A stretch of DNA of 64,000 nucleotides from assembly GCF_014268745.2 (NCBI RefSeq), contig NZ_JABWRB020000003.1, positions 589,821-653,820 of the forward strand, given 5' to 3'. Source of the stretch: Pseudomonas zanjanensis. Lineage in GTDB: Bacteria; Pseudomonadota; Gammaproteobacteria; Pseudomonadales; Pseudomonadaceae. Both the position numbers and the translations under genes were made by a program. The notes beneath the pieces are model-generated. The model searched no databases. It saw only the letters and a program-made list of their open reading frames with translations, and was not told the DNA's origin. Below are positions 9,602-18,239 of the stretch, one piece after another (position 1 is the first letter of the stretch; every line of letters begins with the position of its first letter).

Positions 9602-9856
9602 ATGTCGCTGCGTTCTATCGCTCTGCTGTTTATGTGCGTCGTGCTGACCGCATGCAGCAAGGTCAACCAGGAAAACTATTCGAAGCTGTCGGCTGGCATG
9701 CCCAAGGCCGAAGTCGAAACGTTGCTGGGGAAACCGACCGATTGCTCAGGCGCCCTCGGCATGTCCAGCTGCACCTGGGGCGACCAGAAAAGCTTTATCA
9801 GCGTGCAGTACGCCGGTGACAAAGTGTTGATGTTTTCCGGCCAAGGCCTGAAGTAA
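9602..9856 (+). CDS. Small lipoprotein, SmpA/OmlA-like
   Basis: An 84-residue protein with a type II signal peptide and lipobox VLTAC, making Cys18 the probable lipidated residue. The mature part has the pattern NYSKLSAGMPKAEVETLLGKP, typical of the compact SmpA/OmlA (BamE-like) fold found in several small outer-membrane lipoproteins, followed by a Cys pair and the strand-forming stretch SFISVQYAGDKV. CAGGAGTTA precedes the ATG. It is too divergent to be called BamE itself. The gap to the lipocalin gene is 31 bp, so they may share a transcript. Confidence 0.85.
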   Translation: MSLRSIALLFMCVVLTACSKVNQENYSKLSAGMPKAEVETLLGKPTDCSGALGMSSCTWGDQKSFISVQYAGDKVLMFSGQGLK

Positions 9857-9887
9857 ACCGAGGCCACAGGCCTGCGGGAGAAAAATA

Positions 9888-10457
9888 ATGATGCGGTTAG
9901 TTTTTGTGCTTTTGGCCGGCCTGATATTGGCTGGCTGTGCCACTTCTGGCGAGGATCCGTTGGCACCCAAGACGGTCAACAGCGTCAATCTCAAGCGTTA
10001 CCAGGGGACCTGGTATGAGTTGGCCCGCCTGCCCATGTATTTCCAGCGCAATTGCGCGCAATCGGAAGCGCACTACACCCTCAAGCCAGACGGCAACGTT
10101 GGCGTGCTCAATCGCTGCCTGACCTCGGACTGGCAGTGGGAAGAAGCCAGGGGCACCGCGACGCCGCAGGTGCCGGGCAAGACCGACAAGCTCTGGGTCG
10201 AATTCGATAACTGGTTTTCCCGGATCGTCCCGGGCGTGGCGAAGGGGCAATACTGGGTGCTCTATGTCAGCGATGACTACAAGACCGCCATCGTCGGCGA
10301 CCCGAGCCGTCGCTACATGTGGCTGCTGTCCCGCACACCGACCGTCAACAGCGTCGTGCGCGAGGAATTGCTGAGCAAGGCGCGCCAGCAGGGTTACGAC
10401 ACGACACGCCTGGTCTGGCGCGCGTCGGACCGGCAGATGGCCAAGACTTCGGACTAA
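9888..10457 (+). CDS. blc: Outer-membrane lipocalin lipoprotein, Blc-like
   Basis: A 189-residue lipocalin with lipoprotein signal and lipobox ILAGC. The mature protein starts with the bacterial lipocalin signature, YQGTWYELARLP with the invariant Gly-x-Trp, followed by CAQSEAHYTLKPDGNVGVLN, and later YWVLYVSDDYKTAIVGDPSR and YMWLLSRTP. E. coli Blc of similar size binds lysophospholipids in the periplasmic face of the outer membrane, and a role in membrane maintenance is the likeliest one here. GCGGGAG before the ATG is a plausible ribosome site. Confidence 0.92.
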   Translation: MMRLVFVLLAGLILAGCATSGEDPLAPKTVNSVNLKRYQGTWYELARLPMYFQRNCAQSEAHYTLKPDGNVGVLNRCLTSDWQWEEARGTATPQVPGKTDKLWVEFDNWFSRIVPGVAKGQYWVLYVSDDYKTAIVGDPSRRYMWLLSRTPTVNSVVREELLSKARQQGYDTTRLVWRASDRQMAKTSD

Positions 10458-10477
10458 GCGACGCCTGGGATCATAGT

Positions 10478-10564
10478 GTGGGAGCGGGCTTGCTCGCGAA
10501 TGCGGTGTATCAGTCGACATCTAGGTGTCTGGTACACCGCATTCGCGAGCAAGCTCGCTCCCAC
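10478..10564. repeat. REP-like inverted pair, family A
   Basis: Two arms flank about 40 bp. It lies between the convergent blc and hutF genes and extends the arm pairing with GCGGTGTA/TACACCGC. Confidence 0.88.
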
Positions 10565-10594
10565 ATTTGGTATCTGTCACATTGATTCTTGGGG

Positions 10595-11959
10595 TCAGCC
10601 CAGCAATTCGCGCAATACCTGGGTAAACGCCCGGGCGCTTTCTTCTTCGCCGGCATGACGCCCCTCACGCACCACCCACTGTCCGCCGACCATCACATCG
10701 CGCACCTGGCGATCGCCGCCGGCGAACAGCCAGCGATTGAGGATCCCGTCGCCTTGGGCCGTGGCCAAATACGGGTCGCTGCCATCGAGCACCAGCCAGT
10801 CGGCGCGCTTGCCGATTTCGAGAGCGCCGATCGGCTGCCCCAGGGCCTGGGCGCCGCCTTCCAATGCGGCGTCAAACAAGGTGCGGCCAACCATCGGCTG
10901 ATCCGCCCGGTACAAGCGGTTGCGCCGTTGATCCCGCAGGCGCTGGCCATATTCCAGCCAGCGCAATTCTTCGACCACGCTCAATGACACATGGCTGTCG
11001 GAGCCAATACCGAGGCGTCCGCCCTGGGCGAGGAAATCCACGGCCGGGAAAATCCCGTCCCCCAGGTTGGCTTCGGTGGTCAGGCACAGGCCGGCAATCG
11101 CCCGGCTCTTGGCCATGAGGCTGACTTCCTGGGCGTTGGCGTGGGTGGCGTGGACCAGGCACCAGCGCTGATCGACCTCGGTGTTGTCATACAGCCATTG
11201 CAGCGGACGCGCGCCGCTCCAGCCCAGGCAGTCGTCGACTTCCTTTTGCTGCTCGGCGATGTGGATGTGCACCGGGCAATCACGGTCGCTGGCAGCCAGC
11301 ACGTCCTGGATCTGCCCGGGTGTCACGGCGCGCAGCGAGTGGAAGCACAGGCCCAGCGCCTGGGACGCTTGCCCGGCCAGGATCGGCTGCAAGCGCGACT
11401 GAAGTTTCAAGTAGTTTTCGGTGTTGTTGATGAAGCGGCGCTGCCCGTCGTTGGGGGCCTGGCCGCCAAAGCCGGAATGGCTGTAGAGCACCGGCAGCAG
11501 CGTCAGGCCAATGCCGGCGGCGCTGGCGGCGTGGCTGATACGCAGGGCCAGCTCCGCCGGGTCGGCGTAGGGCGCGCCGTCGGTGTCATGGTGGACATAG
11601 TGGAATTCGGCGACCGAGGTGTAGCCGGCCTTGAGCATTTCGATGTACAGCTGGCGGGCGATGACGCCGAGTTGGTCGGGGCTGATTTTTCCGACGAGGC
11701 GGTACATCAAGTCGCGCCAGGTCCAGAAACTGTCGTTGGGATTGCCCGCCACTTCCGCCAGCCCGGCCATCGCCCGTTGGAAGGCGTGGGAGTGCAGGTT
11801 CGGCATGCCCGGCAATAGCGGACCGCCCAGCCGTTCGGCGCCATCTGCGTGGGAGCCGGCCTGGATATGGGTCAGGACGCCTGCGGCATCCACCTCAAGA
11901 CGTACATCATTGGCCCATCCACTAGGCAGCAGCGCGCGTTCGGCAAAGAAGGCGGACAT
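10595..11959 (-). CDS. hutF: Formimidoylglutamate deiminase
   Basis: Converts N-formimidoyl-L-glutamate to N-formyl-L-glutamate and ammonia, the fourth step of the five-step histidine route, feeding HutG. The 454-residue amidohydrolase has the metal motif NLHSHAFQRAMAG (His56, His58), a second site HIHIAEQQKEVDD, and the C-terminal IGSDSHVSL aspartate region. Its length is normal. It is transcribed away from hutC, with an operator-like palindrome in the shared intergenic region, so HutC probably represses it. The presence of both hutF and hutG shows the organism uses the formylglutamate route rather than formiminoglutamase. Confidence 0.96.
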   Translation of the reverse strand: MSAFFAERALLPSGWANDVRLEVDAAGVLTHIQAGSHADGAERLGGPLLPGMPNLHSHAFQRAMAGLAEVAGNPNDSFWTWRDLMYRLVGKISPDQLGVIARQLYIEMLKAGYTSVAEFHYVHHDTDGAPYADPAELALRISHAASAAGIGLTLLPVLYSHSGFGGQAPNDGQRRFINNTENYLKLQSRLQPILAGQASQALGLCFHSLRAVTPGQIQDVLAASDRDCPVHIHIAEQQKEVDDCLGWSGARPLQWLYDNTEVDQRWCLVHATHANAQEVSLMAKSRAIAGLCLTTEANLGDGIFPAVDFLAQGGRLGIGSDSHVSLSVVEELRWLEYGQRLRDQRRNRLYRADQPMVGRTLFDAALEGGAQALGQPIGALEIGKRADWLVLDGSDPYLATAQGDGILNRWLFAGGDRQVRDVMVGGQWVVREGRHAGEEESARAFTQVLRELLG

Positions 11960-11983
11960 GGTTCAACCTCATCGTGCGTAATT

Positions 11984-11999
11984 TGTATATACATATACA
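11984..11999. promoter_or_regulatory. Probable HutC operator between hutF and hutC
   Basis: The 16 bp TGTATATACATATACA has arms TGTATA and TATACA four bases apart. It resembles the stronger site before hutU (13711-13724) and sits in the divergent promoter region 25 bp from the hutF start and 65 bp before the hutC GTG. HutC of pseudomonads is a GntR-type repressor acting on such sites and relieved by urocanate. Assignment is by resemblance and position. Confidence 0.65.
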
Positions 12000-12063
12000 G
12001 ACGTTTGCCTGGCCGGTAAACTCCGGCAAGCTAGCAACCTTATTCGCAGAACAGGGAACCGCC

Positions 12064-12813
12064 GTGCCGACTCCGCCTGCCAAACCGCCGCTGGCCGCAA
12101 ACATGGGTGACAGTCCGGCGCCCTTGTACGCCCGCGTTAAACAAATGATTACCCAGCAGATCGACAGTGGAAACTGGCCGCCGCATTACCGTGTGCCGTC
12201 GGAAAGCGAACTGGTCAGCCAGCTGGGTTTCAGTCGCATGACCATCAACCGTGCCCTGCGAGAAATGACCGCCGACGGCCTGTTGGTGCGCATGCAGGGC
12301 GTCGGCACCTTCGTGGCCGAGCCCAAGAGCCAGTCCGCGTTGTTCGAAGTGCATAACATCGCGGATGAAATCGCCTCCCGTGGTCATCGTCACAGCTGCA
12401 AGGTCATCACCCTGGAAGAAGAGGCGGCCGGTTCCGAGCGGGCCCTGGCCCTGGACATGCGTGAAGGCCAGAAGGTGTTCCATTCACTGATCGTGCATTT
12501 CGAGAACGACATCCCCGTGCAAATCGAGGACCGTTTCGTCAACGCACTGGTGGCACCTGAGTACCTCAAGCAGGACTTCACCGTGCAAACCCCCTACGCC
12601 TACCTGAACCAGGTTGCACCGCTGACCGAAGGCGAGCACGTAGTGGAGGCGATCCTGGCCGAGCCGAGTGAGTGCAAGCTGTTGCAGATCGAAAGGGGTG
12701 AGCCGTGCTTGTTGATTCGCCGCCGCACTTGGTCTGGACGCCAGCCGGTCACCGCCGCACGCCTGATCCATCCGGGCTCCCGTCACAGTCTGGAAGGGCG
12801 TTTTCATAAATGA
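12064..12813 (+). CDS. hutC: Histidine utilisation repressor, GntR/UTRA family
   Basis: A 249-residue repressor: a GntR winged helix (about residues 20-85, with LVSQLGFSRMTINRALREM as recognition helix region) and a C-terminal UTRA effector domain with VEAILAEPSECKLLQIERGEPCLLIRR. The known effector of HutC in pseudomonads is urocanate. I choose GTG at 12064 because CAGGGAA precedes it at good spacing. An earlier in-frame GTG at 11974 would place the operator inside the gene, and the ATG at 12103 lacks a ribosome site. The stop overlaps the hutD start as ATGA. Confidence 0.95.
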   Translation: MPTPPAKPPLAANMGDSPAPLYARVKQMITQQIDSGNWPPHYRVPSESELVSQLGFSRMTINRALREMTADGLLVRMQGVGTFVAEPKSQSALFEVHNIADEIASRGHRHSCKVITLEEEAAGSERALALDMREGQKVFHSLIVHFENDIPVQIEDRFVNALVAPEYLKQDFTVQTPYAYLNQVAPLTEGEHVVEAILAEPSECKLLQIERGEPCLLIRRRTWSGRQPVTAARLIHPGSRHSLEGRFHK

Positions 12814-13379
12814 GCCAGTTGAAAGTGCTACGTGCCGCGGATTACCCGCGCATGCCTTGGAAGAACGGTGGCGGCAGCACCGAGGAAATCACTCGCGATG
12901 CCGGTACCGGCCTGGAGGGTTTCGGCTGGAGACTGTCGATTGCCGATATCGGTGAGTCGGGTGGTTTTTCCACCTTCGCCGGCTACGAGCGGGTCATCAG
13001 TGTCCTGCAGGGGGACGGCATGACGTTGAACGTCGACGGCCAGGCCACGCGTCCTCTGCATCCGCTGGACCCTTTTGCGTTCAGCGGCGAGAGCCATGTG
13101 CATTGCATGCTGCTGGGCGGACCGATTCGTGACTTCAACCTGATCTACGCACCGAAGCGTTACCGCGCGCGATTGCAATGGTTGGGCGGGCAGCAGCGGT
13201 TTTTCAGCGAGGCGGCAACAGTGCTGGTGTTTAGTGCCGCGCCGACGCTGAGGGTCAAGATGGATGAGGCTGTCGAGGCGCTGGGGCTTTATGACTGCCT
13301 GCAACTGAGCGGCAATACCGGGCTGCTGGAAATCACCACCCACGGCCAATGCTGCGTGATCGAGCTGACCGCCCACTAA
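12810..13379 (+). CDS. hutD: HutD family protein
   Basis: A 189-residue cupin-fold protein. The N-terminal pattern YPRMPWKNGGGSTEEI and later FGWRLSIADIGESGGFSTFAGYERVI are hallmarks of HutD. In P. fluorescens HutD has been described as limiting hut operon activity rather than catalysing a pathway step. It overlaps hutC by 4 bp, so repressor and modulator are co-translated. The 448-bp gap to hutU holds a REP pair, a sigma-54 promoter and a HutC operator, so hutU has its own strong promoter. Confidence 0.93.
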   Translation: MSQLKVLRAADYPRMPWKNGGGSTEEITRDAGTGLEGFGWRLSIADIGESGGFSTFAGYERVISVLQGDGMTLNVDGQATRPLHPLDPFAFSGESHVHCMLLGGPIRDFNLIYAPKRYRARLQWLGGQQRFFSEAATVLVFSAAPTLRVKMDEAVEALGLYDCLQLSGNTGLLEITTHGQCCVIELTAH

Positions 13380-13401
13380 GAAGTCCTGCGACAGAGCTTT
13401 T

Positions 13402-13492
13402 GTGGCGAGGGAGCTTGCTCCCGCTGGGGCGCGCAGCGGCCCTGTTTTTTGGGTCTGCTTCGCAGCCCAGCGGGAGCAAGCTCCCTCGCCAC
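13402..13492. repeat. REP-like inverted pair, family B
   Basis: Family B is defined here by the arm TGGCGAGGGAGCTTGCTCCC and its reverse complement, with outer inner-arm sequences CGCTGGG/CCCAGCG and a GC-rich variable centre. It lies right after hutD and may end the hutCD transcript. Confidence 0.88.
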
Positions 13493-13689
13493 AAAAGCTC
13501 ACATCATTGTTCCCTCCATGCGCACCAACTTGTTACCGAACGCCCCAGCGTGGCGCAATACCACGATTCTATGCCCTTCCGACTTCCCCCTCAGATACCC
13601 TCCTGAATAATTTCATGCAGCTCGGCAGCCCTTCAATCACAAGGCTTTCAACCCTATCCCCACTCTTTCTTGAACACCCCGCCAACAAG

Positions 13690-13706
13690 TTGGCCGCTTG
13701 ATTGCA
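13690..13706 (+). promoter_or_regulatory. Sigma-54 promoter of hutU
   Basis: The sequence TTGGCCGCTTGATTGCA has the required GG at 13692-13693 and GC at 13704-13705 with exactly ten bases between them, and matches TGGC-N8-TTGCA around them. Sigma-54 control of hutU by CbrB (and NtrC) is established in P. fluorescens. The expected start near 13717 lies inside the HutC operator. No activator site was identified. Confidence 0.75.
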
Positions 13707-13710
13707 TATG

Positions 13711-13724
13711 CTTGTACATACAAG
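13711..13724. promoter_or_regulatory. HutC operator at the hutU promoter
   Basis: CTTGTACATACAAG is a perfect palindrome of CTTGTA and TACAAG around a 2-bp centre. It begins 5 bp downstream of the sigma-54 -12 element, so bound HutC would cover the transcription start. It shares the TGTA/TACA core with the hutF-hutC site. Confidence 0.8.
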
Positions 13725-13827
13725 TAAAGACGTATGCGTATGAGTCACCGATATTCAACGCAACGTTCGTAGAAATCGCTGCCCACTGCCCGGGCTGGTC
13801 TGGATTGATCGCTGAGGAGTTTTTGCT

Positions 13828-15516
13828 GTGACCGACGCTACCCGCAAACCCGAAAAATACCGTGACGTTGAAATTCGCGCCCCTCGCGGTAACACGCTGA
13901 CCGCCAAGAGCTGGCTGACCGAAGCGCCGCTGCGCATGCTGATGAACAACCTCGACCCGGAAGTGGCGGAAAACCCCAAGGAGTTGGTGGTCTACGGTGG
14001 CATCGGCCGCGCGGCGCGCAATTGGGAGTGCTACGACAAGATCGTCGAAAGCCTCACCCACCTGAACGACGACGAAACCCTGCTGGTGCAATCCGGCAAG
14101 CCGGTGGGCGTGTTCAAGACCCACAGCAACGCCCCCCGCGTACTGATCGCCAACTCCAACCTGGTGCCGCACTGGGCCAGCTGGGAGCACTTCAACGAAC
14201 TCGACGCCAAGGGCCTGGCCATGTACGGCCAGATGACCGCCGGCAGCTGGATCTACATCGGCAGCCAGGGCATCGTCCAAGGCACGTATGAAACCTTCGT
14301 CGAGGCTGGTCGCCAACATTACGATTCCAACCTCAAGGGCCGTTGGGTGCTGACCGCCGGCCTGGGCGGTATGGGCGGTGCGCAACCGTTGGCCGCGACC
14401 TTGGCCGGTGCGTGCTCGCTGAACATCGAATGCCAGCAGGTGAGCATCGATTTCCGCCTGAAAACCCGCTACGTCGACGAGCAGGCCAAAGACCTCGACG
14501 ACGCCCTGGCGCGCATCGAGAAATACACCGCCGAAGGCAAGGCGATTTCCATTGCGCTGTGTGGGAACGCGGCTGAAATCCTGCCGGAAATGGTCCGTCG
14601 GGGTGTGCGCCCGGACATGGTCACCGACCAGACCAGCGCCCACGATCCCCTCAACGGCTACCTGCCGGCCGGCTGGACCTGGGACGAATACCGTGCCCGC
14701 GCCAAGACCGAGCCCGCCGCCGTGGTGAAGGCTGCCAAGCAATCGATGGCCGTCCACGTCAAAGCCATGTTGGCCTTCCAGAAAATGGGTGTGCCGACTT
14801 TCGACTACGGCAACAACATCCGCCAGATGGCCCAGGAAGAGGGCGTCGAAAATGCCTTCGACTTCCCCGGCTTCGTCCCGGCGTACATCCGTCCGCTGTT
14901 CTGCCGTGGCATCGGCCCGTTCCGCTGGGCGGCGCTGTCGGGTGACCCGCAGGACATCTACAAGACCGACGCCAAGGTCAAGGAACTGATCCCCGACGAC
15001 GCCCACCTGCATAACTGGTTGGACATGGCTCGCGAGCGCATCAGCTTTCAGGGCTTGCCGGCACGTATCTGCTGGGTTGGCCTGGGCCAGCGCGCCAAGT
15101 TGGGCCTGGCGTTCAACGAGATGGTGCGCAGCGGTGAGTTGTCGGCGCCGATCGTCATCGGCCGCGACCACCTCGACTCTGGCTCCGTGGCCAGCCCGAA
15201 CCGTGAAACCGAATCCATGCAGGACGGCTCCGACGCCGTTTCCGACTGGCCGCTGCTCAATGCCTTGCTCAACACCGCCAGCGGCGCGACGTGGGTATCG
15301 CTGCACCACGGTGGCGGCGTCGGTATGGGCTTCTCCCAGCATTCGGGCATGGTGATCGTCTGCGACGGCACCGACGAAGCGGCCGAGCGGATTGCCCGCG
15401 TGCTGCACAACGACCCGGGTACCGGGGTGATGCGCCATGCCGATGCCGGTTACCAGATCGCCATTGATTGCGCGAAGGAGCAGGGGCTGAACCTGCCGAT
15501 GATTACTGGCAAATAA
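13828..15516 (+). CDS. hutU: Urocanate hydratase
   Basis: Converts urocanate to 4-imidazolone-5-propionate using tightly bound NAD+ as an electrophile, the second step of histidine breakdown. The 562 residues are standard. Visible landmarks are YGGIGRAARN (56-65), the NAD-binding GLGGMGG (178-184), and the C-terminal FSQHSGMVIVCDGT and YQIAIDC region. Translation starts at GTG after CTGAGGAGT. It is the first gene behind the sigma-54/HutC-controlled promoter. A REP pair separates it from the permease gene, which could lower the downstream transcript level. Confidence 0.97.
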   Translation: MTDATRKPEKYRDVEIRAPRGNTLTAKSWLTEAPLRMLMNNLDPEVAENPKELVVYGGIGRAARNWECYDKIVESLTHLNDDETLLVQSGKPVGVFKTHSNAPRVLIANSNLVPHWASWEHFNELDAKGLAMYGQMTAGSWIYIGSQGIVQGTYETFVEAGRQHYDSNLKGRWVLTAGLGGMGGAQPLAATLAGACSLNIECQQVSIDFRLKTRYVDEQAKDLDDALARIEKYTAEGKAISIALCGNAAEILPEMVRRGVRPDMVTDQTSAHDPLNGYLPAGWTWDEYRARAKTEPAAVVKAAKQSMAVHVKAMLAFQKMGVPTFDYGNNIRQMAQEEGVENAFDFPGFVPAYIRPLFCRGIGPFRWAALSGDPQDIYKTDAKVKELIPDDAHLHNWLDMARERISFQGLPARICWVGLGQRAKLGLAFNEMVRSGELSAPIVIGRDHLDSGSVASPNRETESMQDGSDAVSDWPLLNALLNTASGATWVSLHHGGGVGMGFSQHSGMVIVCDGTDEAAERIARVLHNDPGTGVMRHADAGYQIAIDCAKEQGLNLPMITGK

Positions 15517-15528
15517 CGCAGCCCCCAT

Positions 15529-15616
15529 GTGGGAGCGGGCTTGCTCGCGAAGGCGGTTTTTCATCCGAGGCATGTGTTGAATGACACACCGCTTTCGCGA
15601 GCAAGCCCGCTCCCAC
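15529..15616. repeat. REP-like inverted pair, family A
   Basis: Two complete arms flank a central stretch with a short inner pairing (GCGGTTTTTCA/ACACACCGC). It lies between hutU and the permease gene. Confidence 0.88.
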
Positions 15617-15662
15617 AAATAAAAGCATTGCCCGAACCAGAACAATCCACAGAGGTTGAACC

Positions 15663-17129
15663 ATGGCTGTCACCAGCTCACGCGCAAGCAGCAAGCCGTT
15701 GATCGAGAAACGTTCGATCGACTACATCCCGGAAGCGGAGCGACACGGTCGGCTGTTGAGCCAGTTCACCCTCTGGATGGGGGCCAACCTGCAAATCACT
15801 GCAATCGTCACCGGTGCATTGGCGGTGGTGCTGGGCGGTGATGTGTTCTGGTCGTTGATCGGTTTGCTGATCGGCCAAGTGCTCGGCGGTGGCGTCATGG
15901 CGTTGCATGCCGCCCAGGGGCCAAAGCTGGGCCTGCCGCAGATGATCTCCAGCCGGGTGCAGTTTGGTGTGTATGGCGCGGCCATCCCGATCGTGCTGGT
16001 GTGCCTGATGTACCTGGGTTTCACCGCAACGGGCACGGTGCTTTCCGGCCAGGCGCTGGGCCAGTTGTTCGGCGTCAGCGACAGTGTCGGCATCCTCATT
16101 TTCGCCAGTGTCATCGTGTTGGTCACGGTGCTCGGGTATCGGGTGATTCACTTCATTGGCCGTGTCGCCAGCGTGATTGGTGTGATTGCCTTTGTTTACC
16201 TGTTTGCTCGCCTGATCAGCCAGACCGACGTGGGCGCACTCCTGCAAATCCGCCATTTCAGCTGGAGCAGTTTCCTGCTGGCGGTGTCGCTCGCGGCCTC
16301 CTGGCAGATCGCCTTCGGCCCCTACGTGGCGGACTATTCGCGTTACCTGCCGAGCAAGACCTCTTCGGTGAAAACCTTTTTTGCCGCAGGTGCCGGTTCA
16401 GTCATCGGCGCACAAGTGGCGATGATCCTCGGCGTGTTTGCCGCCGCCTCGGCCAACGGGCAGTTCGCCGGTCACGAAGTGGCCTACATCGTTGGCCTGG
16501 GCGGTACCGGTGCCACGGCTGCGTTGCTGTACTTCAGCATCGCGTTCGGCAAGGTCACCATCTCCACGCTGAACTCCTACGGCAGCTTCATGTGCATTGC
16601 GACCATCATCAGCGGGTTCCGGGGGCACCTGAACGTAACGCGTGTGCAGCGTCTGGTCTTCGTGCTGGTCATCGTCGGCGCTGCGACGCTGATCGCGCTG
16701 CTCGGCCAGCACTCGTTCCTCGGTGCGTTCAAGTCTTTCATCCTGTTCTTGCTGGCGTTCTTTACGCCTTGGAGCGCGATCAACCTGGTGGACTACTACT
16801 GCATCACGCGCGAGCGCTATGACGTGCCGGCACTGGCCGACCCGAACGGTCGCTACGGTCGTTGGAACGCCCTCGGCATCAGCGTCTATGTCTTCGGTGT
16901 CCTGGTTCAACTGCCGTTTATCGCCACCAAGTTCTATACCGGTCCGCTGGTGGAAGAGATGGGCGGTGTGGATATTTCCTGGATCATCGGTCTGGTGGTT
17001 CCGGCGGCGCTGTATTACGTCCTCGCCAGGAAGTGGCACAGCGCAGTACCCGATCAATTGATCCTGCCGGTCGAGCAGGACGCGGTTGACGCACAACCGA
17101 GCAGGGCGGGCCGCATCCAAGCGGTCTGA
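15663..17129 (+). CDS. NCS1-family permease of the hut locus, probable urocanate or imidazole transporter
   Basis: A 488-residue cytosine/purine-type (NCS1) transporter with about 12 membrane helices between residues 38 and 465. Family features include TLWMGANLQITAI in helix 1, the conserved SRVQFGVYGA, and SWQIAFGPYVADYSRYLP in the middle. The ligand is not readable from sequence, but the position between hutU and hutXWV points to urocanate or histidine. A dedicated urocanate permease (HutTu) is known in P. fluorescens and this could be it; I leave the symbol blank because I cannot confirm identity. GAGGTTGAACC precedes the ATG. Confidence 0.88.
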   Translation: MAVTSSRASSKPLIEKRSIDYIPEAERHGRLLSQFTLWMGANLQITAIVTGALAVVLGGDVFWSLIGLLIGQVLGGGVMALHAAQGPKLGLPQMISSRVQFGVYGAAIPIVLVCLMYLGFTATGTVLSGQALGQLFGVSDSVGILIFASVIVLVTVLGYRVIHFIGRVASVIGVIAFVYLFARLISQTDVGALLQIRHFSWSSFLLAVSLAASWQIAFGPYVADYSRYLPSKTSSVKTFFAAGAGSVIGAQVAMILGVFAAASANGQFAGHEVAYIVGLGGTGATAALLYFSIAFGKVTISTLNSYGSFMCIATIISGFRGHLNVTRVQRLVFVLVIVGAATLIALLGQHSFLGAFKSFILFLLAFFTPWSAINLVDYYCITRERYDVPALADPNGRYGRWNALGISVYVFGVLVQLPFIATKFYTGPLVEEMGGVDISWIIGLVVPAALYYVLARKWHSAVPDQLILPVEQDAVDAQPSRAGRIQAV

Positions 17130-17199
17130 TGGGACGTTGACAGGGCTGGATGCCTCTTGACTGCCGTAAGCCAATCCAACTGATTAGGAGCGTCACATA

Positions 17200-18168
17200 A
17201 TGAAGTCGAACAAGACCCTGCTGACCACATTGCTTTCCATGGGCCTGCTGGCCAGCGCCGGCGCCACGCAAGCGGCCGGTTGGTGCGAGTCGGGTAAACC
17301 GGTGAAATTCGCCGGCCTGAACTGGGAAAGCGGCATGCTGCTGACCGACGTCCTGCAAGTGGTGCTGGAAAAAGGCTACGACTGCAAGACCGACAGCCTG
17401 CCCGGCAACTCCATCACCATGGAAAACGCCCTGAGCAGCAACGACATCCAGGTATTTGCCGAAGAGTGGGTCGGCCGCAGTGAAGTCTGGAACAAGGCCG
17501 AGAAGGCCGGCAAGGTGGTCGGCGTCGGGGCCCCGGTGGTGGGTGCCATCGAAGGCTGGTATGTGCCGCGCTACGTGATCGAAGGCGATGCCAAGCGCAA
17601 GCTCGAAGCCAAGGCCCCGGGCCTGAAGAACATCGCCGACCTGGGCCAGTACGCCGCCGTGTTCAAGGACCAGGAAGAACCGTCCAAGGGCCGCTTCTAC
17701 AACTGCCCGGCCGGCTGGACCTGCGAGCTGGACAACAGCGAAATGCTGAAGAGCTACGGCCTGGAAAAAACCTACACCAACTTCCGTCCAGGCACCGGCC
17801 CGGCCCTGGATGCGGCGGTGCTGTCGAGCTACAAGCGTGGCGAGCCGATCCTGTTCTACTACTGGTCGCCAACGCCGCTGATGGGCCAGGTGGACTTGGT
17901 CAAACTCGAAGAAAAACCCGGCGTGGATAAAAGCGTGAGCATCAAGGTCGGCCTGTCCAAGACCTTCCACGACGAAGCCCCGGAATTGGTGGCGGTGCTG
18001 GAAAAGGTCAACCTGCCGATCGATATCCTGAACCAGAACCTCGGGCGCATGGCCAAAGAGCGGATCGAGTCGCCGAAACTGGCGAAGATCTTCCTGAAGG
18101 AACATCCTGAAGTCTGGCACGCCTGGGTCAGTGAAGACGCTGCCAAGAAAATCGACGCGGCTCTGTAG
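17200..18168 (+). CDS. hutX: Periplasmic binding protein of the histidine ABC importer
   Basis: A 322-residue substrate-binding protein of the glycine betaine/proline (OpuAC-like) type with signal peptide ending ATQAAG. The mature part begins WCESGKPVKFAGLNWESG. The ligand region has GNSITMENALSSNDIQVFAEEWVGRS and, later, PILFYYWSPTPLMGQVD with an aromatic cluster. It is followed by a permease and an ATPase gene. HutXWV systems of this family import histidine in Sinorhizobium and pseudomonads, and the location inside the hut locus supports that. Proline or betaine as extra ligands cannot be excluded. Confidence 0.92.
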   Translation: MKSNKTLLTTLLSMGLLASAGATQAAGWCESGKPVKFAGLNWESGMLLTDVLQVVLEKGYDCKTDSLPGNSITMENALSSNDIQVFAEEWVGRSEVWNKAEKAGKVVGVGAPVVGAIEGWYVPRYVIEGDAKRKLEAKAPGLKNIADLGQYAAVFKDQEEPSKGRFYNCPAGWTCELDNSEMLKSYGLEKTYTNFRPGTGPALDAAVLSSYKRGEPILFYYWSPTPLMGQVDLVKLEEKPGVDKSVSIKVGLSKTFHDEAPELVAVLEKVNLPIDILNQNLGRMAKERIESPKLAKIFLKEHPEVWHAWVSEDAAKKIDAAL

Positions 18169-18239
18169 GTCGAATCTTTCCCGGCCAACCGTGGGGCTGG
18201 CCGGGACATTCACCGCATCCACCTGATCGAGAGTCTCTT

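Noticed and set aside
12103..12813. HutC starting at the internal ATG 12103
   Set aside because: No ribosome site there; GTG 12064 has CAGGGAA at correct distance and gives the usual HutC length.
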